DNA of 8,706 nucleotides from Bacteroidia bacterium (lineage in GTDB: Bacteria > Bacteroidota > Bacteroidia > NS11-12g > UBA955). The position numbers and the translations under genes were made by a program. This document shows, one piece after another, positions 1-6,007 of this stretch; positions within the stretch are counted from its first letter, which is position 1; each line of letters begins with the position of its first letter. Below the pieces are notes generated by a model. The model did no database searches, was not told where the DNA came from, and saw only the letters and a program-made list of their open reading frames with translations. The stretch covers positions 1-8,706 of the forward strand of contig JALRLA010000239.1 of assembly GCA_023254645.1 (NCBI GenBank), written 5' to 3'.

Positions 1-484
1 CATAGGTCTTGTCAAAACGAGCATCGGCGTACAACATTTGCACCCCTGATGCCTTGTCAAAAATGAAGCTATATCCTTCTGATTTCGCTACTTTTTGAAT
101 GGCATCAAAGACTTTATCTTGCAAGGGCTTGACCAATTCTTCGCGCTTTTTCACCAGCGCTCCGTTGGGACCAAACCTGTCGGTTCGGAATTTCAATAGC
201 TCCTCCTCCACCTTGGCAATGGCTTCTTGTTTTTGGCGCTTTTGATCAGCGGTCAACCAAACTTCTTCGGCCTGCAAATCACTGCGCAATTGATCCAACT
301 GAGCTTGCATCTGCTGAGCATCGGCCTGCCATTGAACGGCCATGTCATCCAACTGAGATTGGGCTGAACGAAACTCAGGCATGCGCTCCAAAATCAATTC
401 GGTATCGACATACGCAAGTTTTTGATTCTGGGCATTTAAGATTCCCAAAACCGAGAACAAAGCCATCAACAGGGATTTTTTCAT
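1..484 (-). CDS. OmpH/Skp family periplasmic chaperone (partial, C-terminus outside window)
   Basis: Skp/OmpH proteins are periplasmic chaperones that hold unfolded outer-membrane proteins on their way to the BAM complex. The gene starts at an ATG (482-484) and stays open to the window edge, giving 161 visible residues. The family is usually about 165-200 residues, so only the extreme C-terminus should be missing. Residues 1-19 form a signal peptide (MKKSLL, hydrophobic core, then LNA before the likely cut at Q19). The family opening AYVDTELILERMPEF follows at about 24-38. Next comes a long, charged, Gln-rich coiled-coil stretch (about 39-125), and then the typical C-terminal segment with EGYSFIFDKASG. 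In many Bacteroidota ompH genes follow bamA; here the upstream neighbour on the same strand is instead a small lipoprotein gene 137 bp away. No -7 box better than TAAATTCG (527-534, one mismatch) is visible. The family call is firm; which paralogue this is cannot be told. Confidence 0.9.
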   Translation of the reverse strand, partial: MKKSLLMALFSVLGILNAQNQKLAYVDTELILERMPEFRSAQSQLDDMAVQWQADAQQMQAQLDQLRSDLQAEEVWLTADQKRQKQEAIAKVEEELLKFRTDRFGPNGALVKKREELVKPLQDKVFDAIQKVAKSEGYSFIFDKASGVQMLYADARFDKTY

Positions 485-502
485 GTGGGGGCGATTTCAA
501 GT

Positions 503-522
503 TTCGTGCCAATTCGCACGAA
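503..522. repeat. Inverted repeat in the ompH 5' leader
   Basis: TTCGTGC (503-509) and GCACGAA (516-522) form a perfect 7-bp dyad around a 6-nt loop. It ends 18 bp upstream of the ompH-like start codon, so it could fold in the mRNA leader or serve as an operator. No T-run follows, so it is not a terminator. Confidence 0.45.
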
Positions 523-557
523 GTCACGAATTTATTGAATTTTCACGGATTGTCGCA

Positions 558-587
558 GGCTAAACGCGTATTTTCAGCAGTTTAGCC
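558..587. repeat. Inverted repeat between lipoprotein gene and ompH
   Basis: GGCTAAAC (558-565) and GTTTAGCC (580-587) are perfect 8-bp arms around a 14-nt loop. On the minus strand the hairpin would lie 34 nt after the lipoprotein stop codon. There is no U-tract, so it is not a classical terminator. It could protect an mRNA 3' end or attenuate read-through into ompH. Confidence 0.4.
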
Positions 588-621
588 AGAGGGACATTCG
601 CAGGAGCCAGAGTCGTTTGCA

Positions 622-1140
622 TTAGCGCAATCGCAACACGACCAAATCGCTCAAAATCCAGGGACTCTGATTCAAGGCTCGATCGACCAATCGGCATTCG
701 TAGCGCACGGAATCGCCTTCGTATAGGTAGGGCTTCGCCGGCAATCGAAGGGTCAAATTCCCCTTGATGCTCTTGTGTTTGCCCGTGGGCATCAAATTGG
801 GCAAACGCTCTGACAAATCAAGGGTATCGCTGGGTTGCAACGGATTCAAAGGCCTAACCCATTGACCGTCGACGCAATGCCAATACCGCACTTGTAGGTT
901 GTAAAAATACGGGTCACCATACGCAAAGGGATAGGCGGTATCGGATGGCTCTAGCCCCACATCTCCATCTCCATCTTCATAGCGAAATTCTACCAGCACC
1001 AAACTGTCGCGTTGATCTTCAGTAGCCACAACGGTATTGGAAACCCACTGAAGTTTGGGCTCAACAGAAGGCGTATCTTCGCCTTTGCAAGTCAACAGCA
1101 GCAATCCTGCCCCTATGGCCCAAGCTTTGGAAAAACGCAT
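622..1140 (-). CDS. Small secreted lipoprotein of unknown function (DGDGD-type)
   Basis: A 172-residue predicted lipoprotein. From the ATG at 1138-1140 the N-terminus is a canonical type II signal peptide: MRFSK, a hydrophobic core, then LLLLTC with the lipidated cysteine at residue 18. An upstream ATG (1161) would add seven residues, but it lies inside the candidate -7 promoter box and lengthens the n-region, so I reject it. Residues 52-63 hold an F-x-Y-x-DGDGD-x-G motif, an Asp-rich loop common in Bacteroidota lipoproteins and possibly calcium-binding (inference). The rest looks beta-rich and ends in a segment (VRYECRLVDRALNQSP) resembling an Ig-like strand pattern. No enzymatic motif is seen. 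The protein should be anchored to the outer or inner membrane facing the periplasm, or displayed on the surface. Its 5' end overlaps the divergent acyl-protein synthetase gene. The lipoprotein call is strong; the function is unknown. Confidence 0.85.
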   Translation of the reverse strand: MRFSKAWAIGAGLLLLTCKGEDTPSVEPKLQWVSNTVVATEDQRDSLVLVEFRYEDGDGDVGLEPSDTAYPFAYGDPYFYNLQVRYWHCVDGQWVRPLNPLQPSDTLDLSERLPNLMPTGKHKSIKGNLTLRLPAKPYLYEGDSVRYECRLVDRALNQSPWILSDLVVLRLR

Positions 1141-2104
1141 ATTCGAAATCCGTGAGCCCAAAAATAGCCAAATTTGGCGGGAGCTCTTTGACTTTCAACG
1201 GGAGCACAACCCGGTTTATGCCCAGTGGTGCGAATTGATGGGGTTTTCCAAGGAACGCAAGGCCCCAGAACATTGGACCCAAATCCCTTTCTTGCCCATT
1301 TCCTTTTTCAAGAACCAACGCGTTTATGCCTCAAGCGAGCCTGCCGAACTGCAGTTCCTGAGTTCTTCTACTACCGGCCAAGGCCAGAGTCGCCACGAAG
1401 TGGCCAAGGCTGAGATCTACCAAAAGGCTTTTCTCAGCGGGTTCCACCACGCCTGGGGCACTCCCGAACAATGGTCGATGATGGCCTTGTTGCCCAGCTA
1501 CTTGGAGCGCGAAGGCAGCAGCTTGGTGTACATGGTGGAACAACTGATGGAGCCTGCCATGGAACCCAAGGGCTTCTTTTTGAATGACAGGGGTGCTTTG
1601 TTGGAGAGAGTGGCCGTGGCCGAAGGCCGAGGCCTCCAGACGCTGTTGTGGGGAGTGAGTTTTGCCCTCTTGCAATTGGCCGATGAGTACAAAGGACCAG
1701 CCCTGAAGCACACCCAAATCATCGAAACGGGTGGAATGAAAGGAAGAGGTCCCGAACTGACCCGAGCCGAGCTTCACCAGCGCCTTCAAGCGGCCTTCGG
1801 CCCCAATCCCATTGCCAGCGAATACGGAATGACAGAGATGCTCTCCCAAGCTTATTCCAAGGGAAATGGCCTTTTCGAATGCAGCCCTACTTTGGAAATC
1901 GGAATCCAAGACCCCAGTGATCCCCAATCTTGGCTAGGACCCAATCGAAGCGGCAGGCTCTGCATCATCGATTATGCGAACCTGTACAGCTGCAGTTTCA
2001 TTGCTACTGATGATTTGGGTCGTTTGCACCCAGATGGGCGATTTGAAGTACTGGGTCGAATGGACCAAGCCGAAATCAGAGGCTGCAACCAACTAGCCTT
2101 GTAA
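1115..2104 (+). CDS. LuxE/PaaK-like acyl-protein synthetase (acyl-adenylating family)
   Basis: A 329-residue protein of the LuxE-like branch of the adenylate-forming (ANL) superfamily. LuxE activates a fatty acid as acyl-AMP and passes it to a cysteine; here the substrate is unknown. Visible motifs, in order: WRELFDFQREHNPVY near the N-terminus (about 21-35), the P-loop-like SSSTTG (83-88), ETGGMKGRG (204-212), EYGMTE (236-241) matching the adenine/acyl-binding A5 motif, TDDLGR (298-303) matching the ribose-binding A7 motif, and VLGRMDQAEIRG (312-323) matching the A8 hinge. The protein ends soon after A8, as LuxE-like proteins do, without the full mobile domain of acyl-CoA synthetases. The ATG at 1115 is the best start. 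A TTG at 1127 is possible, but the next in-frame ATG (1238) would remove conserved sequence. No SD is seen. No luxC or luxD homologue is nearby, so a bioluminescence role is unlikely. Confidence 0.85.
   Translation: MAQALEKRIFEIREPKNSQIWRELFDFQREHNPVYAQWCELMGFSKERKAPEHWTQIPFLPISFFKNQRVYASSEPAELQFLSSSTTGQGQSRHEVAKAEIYQKAFLSGFHHAWGTPEQWSMMALLPSYLEREGSSLVYMVEQLMEPAMEPKGFFLNDRGALLERVAVAEGRGLQTLLWGVSFALLQLADEYKGPALKHTQIIETGGMKGRGPELTRAELHQRLQAAFGPNPIASEYGMTEMLSQAYSKGNGLFECSPTLEIGIQDPSDPQSWLGPNRSGRLCIIDYANLYSCSFIATDDLGRLHPDGRFEVLGRMDQAEIRGCNQLAL
1159..1166 (-). promoter_or_regulatory. Candidate -7 promoter element for the lipoprotein gene
   Basis: Read on the minus strand this is TATTTTTG, a full match to the Bacteroidota -7 consensus TAnnTTTG. 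It lies 18 bp upstream of the ATG at 1140, inside the divergent acyl-protein synthetase ORF. No convincing TTG/TTTG is found 17-23 bp further upstream, so the promoter is only half supported. Confidence 0.4.
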
Positions 2105-2140
2105 AGAGGAATTTGGTCAATATCCGCAGGCGGAAAGAGC

Positions 2141-4492
2141 TTAATCTTCGTCTTCGTAGGGCAAATCCAAGACGGTTTCTTTCAACTCCATGCGGGCATT
2201 GATCCAGTTTTCAAAACTGAGAATCAATGCGGGAAGCAAGAACAAGTTGGCCGCCATGCCCGCAAACAGGGTCAAGCCGGTCAACCAACCCAATGCCTGG
2301 GTTCCTTGAAAATTGGAGAAGGTGAAGATCATGAAGCCCGAACAAACCGCCACCATGCTATAAACCATGCTCACCCCTACCTCAGAAATGGTATGATTGA
2401 GTGAATCCCTCAAGCTACGGTTATTCTTAATCAGCTCGCGCCTGAAAGTGGTCATGAAGTGAATGGTCGCATCGACGGTGATACCAAAAGCGATGGAGAA
2501 GACCAAAATGGTACTGGGCTTCAAGGGTACATTGAAGTAACCCATGGTTCCAGCCGTAATCAACAGCGGCACCAAATTCGGAATGATGGCAATCATCACC
2601 ATGCGAATGCTGGGGAACAGCAAGCCCATGGTCAAGGAGATGATGAGCAATGACCAGAATGTCGCTTTCTTCAAACTATCAAAGAGGTAACTGTTGCCTT
2701 TGAGGAAGATGGCCGATGTACCGGTGATTTTCACGCTGTACTCCTCAACCGGGAAGATTTTGTGCACCAGCGCTTCGACCTGTTCAGACAAGCTATCCAA
2801 ACGCACAGAACCCACGTCTTTGATTTGATATGATATGCGAATGGTGGTCTGCGTGCTATCGATCAAACCGCGAATCAGGGCATCGTGACCCGGCTGTGGC
2901 GCGGGCATGCGCATGGCGATTTCACCCAAATCAAAGGAATTGGGAACGCGGTAAAAACGCGGATCGCCCTGGTTGTAGACCTGATTGGCAAAGGAAACGA
3001 CTTCCACCACGCTCAAGGGCTTGGACAATTCGGGGAATCGGCGCAAGCGCTTTTGCAGGCTCTGGGCTTTGTTTAGCATGGCCGCTGAGGTGGCACCCCC
3101 TTCATCATCGGCGGTCACCAGAATCTCATAGGGCATCACTCCTTTGAAGTGGCCCTGGAAGAACTCCAGATCTTGGTAGAGCTTGGACTCGTGCGGGATA
3201 TCGTCTACCATGTAAGCCAAGGGCTTCAGACGAAGCATGAATACGGCTGAGAAGGTCACCAACAAGATGGACCAGAAGTAGATGCGGCGCTTGTGGTTGA
3301 AAGCCATGTAACGCACCCAAGACAAAAAGTTATTGACGTTTTTGGCATCCAAGTGCGCCGTTTGGCGGTCGCTGGGAACCGGCAAAAAGCTGTACAAGGC
3401 GGGAATACCAATGATGTTGATGAAGAAGACCGTGTTGATGGTCAAGAAGGCCACCAAACCGAACTGCTCCAACATGGTGGTCTTGGTGAAATAGAAGGTG
3501 CCAAAACCAATGGCCGTAGTGAAGTTGATCAAGAAGGTCGCTACACCAATGCGCGAAATGATTCGCGCCAAGGCCTTGGCTTTGTTGTTGTGGCGGCGGT
3601 ACTCTTCGTGGTATTTATTGATCAGGTAAATGGTATTCTGTACCCCTACCACGACCAGTAGTGGCGGCAAGGTGCCGGTCAAAAGGGTCAGCTTGTAGCC
3701 CAAGATGCTGGAGAAACCCAGCATGGTCAACACACCAATGGCAATGAATAGCAGGCTAATGGCCAAGGTGCTGATCGACCGGAAGAACAACAAGATCAAC
3801 AAGGCCGTCATGACAAAGGCCACACCCGTGAACAGGATGATCTCGTCTTTTACGGTGGTGGCCAAGGCGGTACGCACATAGGGCAAGCCCGAAATGTGCA
3901 TCTCTACACCCTGCCGCTCAGCAAAGGCTTCAAATTGCTTTTCGATGCCCTGAATGGTAGGAATGCGGTACTTGCTATCCAGGATGGAATCTTTGACCAC
4001 GACCAAGGTCAGGGCCACATTCGACTGACGGTTGTACAACAAGCCGTCGTAGAACTTCAAATTGATGAAAAGGTCGCGCAGACTGTCCAGTTCGGCCTGG
4101 GAGGAAACCGGCCCTGAGCACAGAGGCTGCATGCGAAACATATCGCTGCTGTCCATCACCAATGTCGAGGTGCGGGCTGGCGATATGACTTCAATGATGG
4201 AGGAGTTTTGAGCAATGCTGTCGCAGAGGGTTTGGTAGTCGTTGAAAAAGTCTTTCTTCCACAACTTATCGGTCTGAAAACCGACCACCAGTTTGTTGCC
4301 ATCCTCTCCAAAGGTTTTCTTGAATTGGATGTAATCAACGAAGTCAGGATCGTTCTTCGGCACCAACTTTTGCATGCCGTAATCCATATCCACCTTGGTG
4401 GCGTAAAATCCCATTACACCGGTAAATGCCAAGATGGCCAGAATGAAATACCAGCGTTTTTTGAGAATAAAGGTGGCTATGCTATCCCACAT
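2141..4492 (-). CDS. RND/MMPL family transporter (Patched-like permease)
   Basis: A 783-residue inner-membrane transporter with the duplicated RND layout. Each half has one helix, a large periplasmic domain and five more helices. Approximate helices: 12-31; 217-237, 243-264, 270-290, 313-334, 345-367; then 402-420; 609-627, 630-650, 660-680, 705-725, 735-757. Periplasmic loops span about 32-216 and 421-608. This arrangement, and a length well short of the roughly 1,040 residues of AcrB-type pumps, fits the MMPL/HpnN-like branch that moves lipids or hydrophobic compounds. The second half has GITVDATIHF (670-679), where Asp is the usual proton-relay position; the matching site in the first half reads GVQNTIYL (283-290) without Asp. 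No membrane-fusion protein or TolC-like gene adjoins it. It has its own promoter just upstream and faces the acyl-protein synthetase gene tail-to-tail with 36 bp between stops. The substrate cannot be told. Confidence 0.9.
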   Translation of the reverse strand: MWDSIATFILKKRWYFILAILAFTGVMGFYATKVDMDYGMQKLVPKNDPDFVDYIQFKKTFGEDGNKLVVGFQTDKLWKKDFFNDYQTLCDSIAQNSSIIEVISPARTSTLVMDSSDMFRMQPLCSGPVSSQAELDSLRDLFINLKFYDGLLYNRQSNVALTLVVVKDSILDSKYRIPTIQGIEKQFEAFAERQGVEMHISGLPYVRTALATTVKDEIILFTGVAFVMTALLILLFFRSISTLAISLLFIAIGVLTMLGFSSILGYKLTLLTGTLPPLLVVVGVQNTIYLINKYHEEYRRHNNKAKALARIISRIGVATFLINFTTAIGFGTFYFTKTTMLEQFGLVAFLTINTVFFINIIGIPALYSFLPVPSDRQTAHLDAKNVNNFLSWVRYMAFNHKRRIYFWSILLVTFSAVFMLRLKPLAYMVDDIPHESKLYQDLEFFQGHFKGVMPYEILVTADDEGGATSAAMLNKAQSLQKRLRRFPELSKPLSVVEVVSFANQVYNQGDPRFYRVPNSFDLGEIAMRMPAPQPGHDALIRGLIDSTQTTIRISYQIKDVGSVRLDSLSEQVEALVHKIFPVEEYSVKITGTSAIFLKGNSYLFDSLKKATFWSLLIISLTMGLLFPSIRMVMIAIIPNLVPLLITAGTMGYFNVPLKPSTILVFSIAFGITVDATIHFMTTFRRELIKNNRSLRDSLNHTISEVGVSMVYSMVAVCSGFMIFTFSNFQGTQALGWLTGLTLFAGMAANLFLLPALILSFENWINARMELKETVLDLPYEDED

Positions 4493-4496
4493 GCTG

Positions 4497-4504
4497 CAAA
4501 GGTA
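4497..4504 (-). promoter_or_regulatory. -7 promoter element of the RND transporter gene
   Basis: On the minus strand this reads TACCTTTG, an exact TAnnTTTG match, followed at once by CAGC and the ATG. Transcription should therefore start at or within a few bases of the start codon, giving a leaderless or nearly leaderless mRNA. The best -33 candidate is a weak TTTTC about 20 bp upstream, inside the T-tract of the neighbouring terminator. Confidence 0.6.
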
Positions 4505-4520
4505 CGATTATAAGGGGGCT

Positions 4521-4552
4521 AAATGAAAACCGCCGGCCACAGGCCGGCGGTT
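4521..4552 (-). terminator. Rho-independent terminator of rpsF-rpsR-rplI
   Basis: A perfect 11-bp GC-rich stem (4528-4538 paired with 4542-4552; arm AACCGCCGGCC) closes a 3-nt loop. On the minus strand it is followed by TTTTCATTT. It lies 45 bp after the rplI stop codon. The plus strand has no T-run after the stem, so it acts in one direction only. Confidence 0.88.
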
Positions 4553-4596
4553 ACAAACAACAACAATAACCATTGCGACGATTGAGGTTTCGCTGA

Positions 4597-5037
4597 TTAC
4601 TCAGCTACTACTTCAACCTTAACAGTCGCACTGATATCTTTAAACAAGTTCACAGTGGCTTCGTAGCTACCCAAAGTCTTCACGTCGTCCAACATGATTT
4701 TGCGACGATCAACTTCATAGCCTTGATCTTTGAGCATATTGGCAACCTGCAAAGCAGTAATGCTACCAAAGATTTTGCCACTTGTACCTGTTTTGGCTGC
4801 AAGAGTCAAAGACACACCATTCAATTTGGCGGCCACTGCTTCAGCGTCCTTACGAATTTTATCGAGCTTGAATTCACGCTGGCGAATGTCTTCGGCCAAC
4901 ATTTTCATTGCTCCTTCTGTAGCCAATTTGGCTTTTCCCTGGGGGATCAAGTAGTTGCGGCCGTAACCAGCCTTTACTTCCACTACATCGTCCTTGTAAC
5001 CCAAGTTCTTGATGTCTTCTGTCAGAATGATTTTCAT
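4597..5037 (-). CDS. rplI: 50S ribosomal protein bL9
   Basis: Large-subunit protein bL9 binds 23S rRNA near the L1 stalk and helps maintain reading frame. The 146-residue length is close to the E. coli protein (149). The N-terminal domain has MKIILTEDIKNLGYKDDVVEVKAG and the family signature GYGRNYLIPQGKA (24-36). A long connecting helix follows (about 42-73), and the C-terminal domain includes GKIFGSIT (87-94). It is the last gene of rpsF-rpsR-rplI, 17 bp after rpsR. A perfect AGGAGG (5046-5051) lies 8 nt before the ATG, which is unusual for this phylum. A strong terminator ends the operon downstream. Confidence 0.98.
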   Translation of the reverse strand: MKIILTEDIKNLGYKDDVVEVKAGYGRNYLIPQGKAKLATEGAMKMLAEDIRQREFKLDKIRKDAEAVAAKLNGVSLTLAAKTGTSGKIFGSITALQVANMLKDQGYEVDRRKIMLDDVKTLGSYEATVNLFKDISATVKVEVVAE

Positions 5038-5045
5038 TGCTTGGT

Positions 5046-5051
5046 CCTCCT
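5046..5051 (-). promoter_or_regulatory. Strong Shine-Dalgarno sequence of rplI
   Basis: AGGAGG on the minus strand, 8 nt before the rplI ATG, in the 17-nt gap after rpsR. It is non-coding, so it is not a by-product of codon choice. Such strong SDs are uncommon in Bacteroidota. Confidence 0.75.
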
Positions 5052-5054
5052 GAT

Positions 5055-5318
5055 TTATTTCAAACCGTCAGCTACGAAGGGCAACAAGGCCAAATGACGA
5101 GCGCGCTTGATGGCCTCAGACATTTTGCGTTGGTACTTCAACGAGGTTCCAGTAATGCGGCGGGGCAAAATGCGGCCCTGCTCATTCACAAACTTCAACA
5201 AGAAATCCTTGTCTTTATAATCAATGTACTTGATGCCGTGCTTCTTGAAGCGGCAGTACTTCTTCTGTTGCAACACCTGTGGTGTCTGGTTGAAGATGAA
5301 ATTTGAATCTTTACTCAT
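5055..5318 (-). CDS. rpsR: 30S ribosomal protein bS18
   Basis: Small-subunit protein bS18 forms a heterodimer with bS6 on the 30S platform. In Bacteroidota it also helps bS21 mask the anti-SD end of 16S rRNA. The 87-residue protein carries the family core: [16 protein letters not shown] (21-36), [18 protein letters not shown] (40-57) and [22 protein letters not shown] (59-80). Its ATG overlaps the end of rpsF by 8 nt (ATGAGTAA), which suggests translational coupling to its binding partner. GGAGG (5328-5332) sits 9 nt upstream of the start, inside the rpsF coding sequence. Confidence 0.98.
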   Translation of the reverse strand: MSKDSNFIFNQTPQVLQQKKYCRFKKHGIKYIDYKDKDFLLKFVNEQGRILPRRITGTSLKYQRKMSEAIKRARHLALLPFVADGLK

Positions 5319-5721
5319 CGTCTTCGTCCTCCAATTCTACTTTTTTCTTAGCCGCAGCTTTGGCAGCAGCTTGCATTTTTTGGCCGTGCAATTCGCCGTT
5401 GCGCTTCTTCTGGTTGAACTCAATGGCCCACTTGTCCAACTTCACAGTCAGATAACGCATCAGGCGCTCGTCGCGGCGAAATGCGATTTCCATTGTTTTG
5501 ATGAACTGCGAGTCAGCTTTGTACTCGAACAGGTGATAGAACCCGGTTCCTTTTTTGTCGATGGGATAGGCTAGTTTGGTGAGACCCCAGTTTTCTTCAT
5601 GGACGATCTCCCCACCATTGTCTGTAATCAACCCTCTGTAGCCTGCAACAGCTTCTTGCATCTGTTGCTCAGAGAGTACGGGTGTTAAAATGATTACAGT
5701 TTCATACGTTTTGGTATTCAT
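5311..5721 (-). CDS. rpsF: 30S ribosomal protein bS6
   Basis: Small-subunit protein bS6 binds with bS18 to the central domain of 16S rRNA. The 136-residue protein has the expected start ([17 protein letters not shown]), the signature [18 protein letters not shown] (46-63) and [16 protein letters not shown] (82-97). The tail is a Lys/Ala-rich segment ending in ELEDEDDE, an acidic C-terminus reminiscent of the glutamylated tail of some bS6 proteins. The open frame reaches up to 5826, but that extension has no family similarity and lies upstream of the promoter at 5743-5773, so the ATG at 5721 is chosen. The short leader has no SD. First gene of rpsF-rpsR-rplI. Confidence 0.98.
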   Translation of the reverse strand: MNTKTYETVIILTPVLSEQQMQEAVAGYRGLITDNGGEIVHEENWGLTKLAYPIDKKGTGFYHLFEYKADSQFIKTMEIAFRRDERLMRYLTVKLDKWAIEFNQKKRNGELHGQKMQAAAKAAAKKKVELEDEDDE

Positions 5722-5742
5722 ACTGATTGTATTTTGGGGCTG

Positions 5743-5773
5743 CAAAGATAGCACTTTATCCACATCATGCAAA
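5743..5773 (-). promoter_or_regulatory. Promoter of rpsF-rpsR-rplI
   Basis: On the minus strand: TTTG (5770-5773), a 19-bp spacer, then TATCTTTG (5743-5750). Both elements and the spacing match the Bacteroidota consensus exactly. The expected start lies a few bases downstream, giving a leader of roughly 15-20 nt before the ATG at 5721. Confidence 0.8.
5756..5764 (+). promoter_or_regulatory. Perfect DnaA-box 9-mer within the rpsF promoter
   Basis: TTATCCACA, the consensus high-affinity DnaA box, lies entirely in the spacer between the -33 and -7 elements of the rpsF promoter. It stands alone: the only other near match seen is TGTGGATGA at 6767-6775 (one mismatch), so this is not a replication origin. 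Binding there would be expected to block sigma factor access (inference). Confidence 0.4.
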
Positions 5774-5797
5774 GTGTTTTCCAAACAAAACAAGCCT

Positions 5798-6007
5798 CTA
5801 TGGAACGGGGTCGTATCCGCTGCCACCCCAAGGGTGACAAGAGCCTATTCGTTTGGCGGTCAATTTGAAGGCTTTCCAAAAGGAATGTTTCTGGAAGGCC
5901 TCCACGCCGTATTGGCTGCAGGTAGGCGTGTAGCGGCAACTGCTCGGCAACAAGGGCGACAGCATGCCTTGATAAAGGCGTATGATCAGGATGGCTACTT
6001 TTCTCAC
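5798..6007 (-). CDS. yidD: Membrane protein insertion efficiency factor YidD
   Basis: YidD is a small inner-membrane-associated protein that helps YidC/Sec insert membrane proteins. The product from the GTG at 6007 has 69 residues, the normal length, and contains the family pattern: an amphipathic start ([12 protein letters not shown]), [17 protein letters not shown], an Ala/Phe-rich middle, and [14 protein letters not shown] at the end. I chose GTG because it overlaps the rnpA stop as GTGA and has AGGAG (6016-6020) 8 nt upstream. An ATG at 6025 would add only MEGEGL, encoded by the SD itself, and remains a possible alternative annotation. It is third in rpmH-rnpA-yidD. The usual next gene, yidC, is absent; rpsF follows instead. 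Confidence 0.93.
   Translation of the reverse strand: MRKVAILIIRLYQGMLSPLLPSSCRYTPTCSQYGVEAFQKHSFWKAFKLTAKRIGSCHPWGGSGYDPVP

Noticed and set aside
1331..1927. 198-codon open frame on the minus strand
   Set aside because: It lies entirely opposite the acyl-protein synthetase gene, whose motifs are clear; the translated product has no recognisable domain and looks like a codon-bias shadow.
2105..2140. Short palindrome TCCGC-AG-GCGGA as a terminator between the convergent genes
   Set aside because: The stem is 5 bp with a 2-nt loop and has no T-tract on either strand.
2830..3661. Several plus-strand open frames of 63-122 codons opposite the RND transporter
   Set aside because: They are rich in Arg, Gln and His with no domain pattern, as expected from reading the reverse complement of a membrane-protein gene.
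5722..5826. N-terminal extension of the rpsF frame by 35 residues
   Set aside because: The extension lies upstream of the likely transcription start, and bS6 proteins begin at the [13 protein letters not shown] segment.
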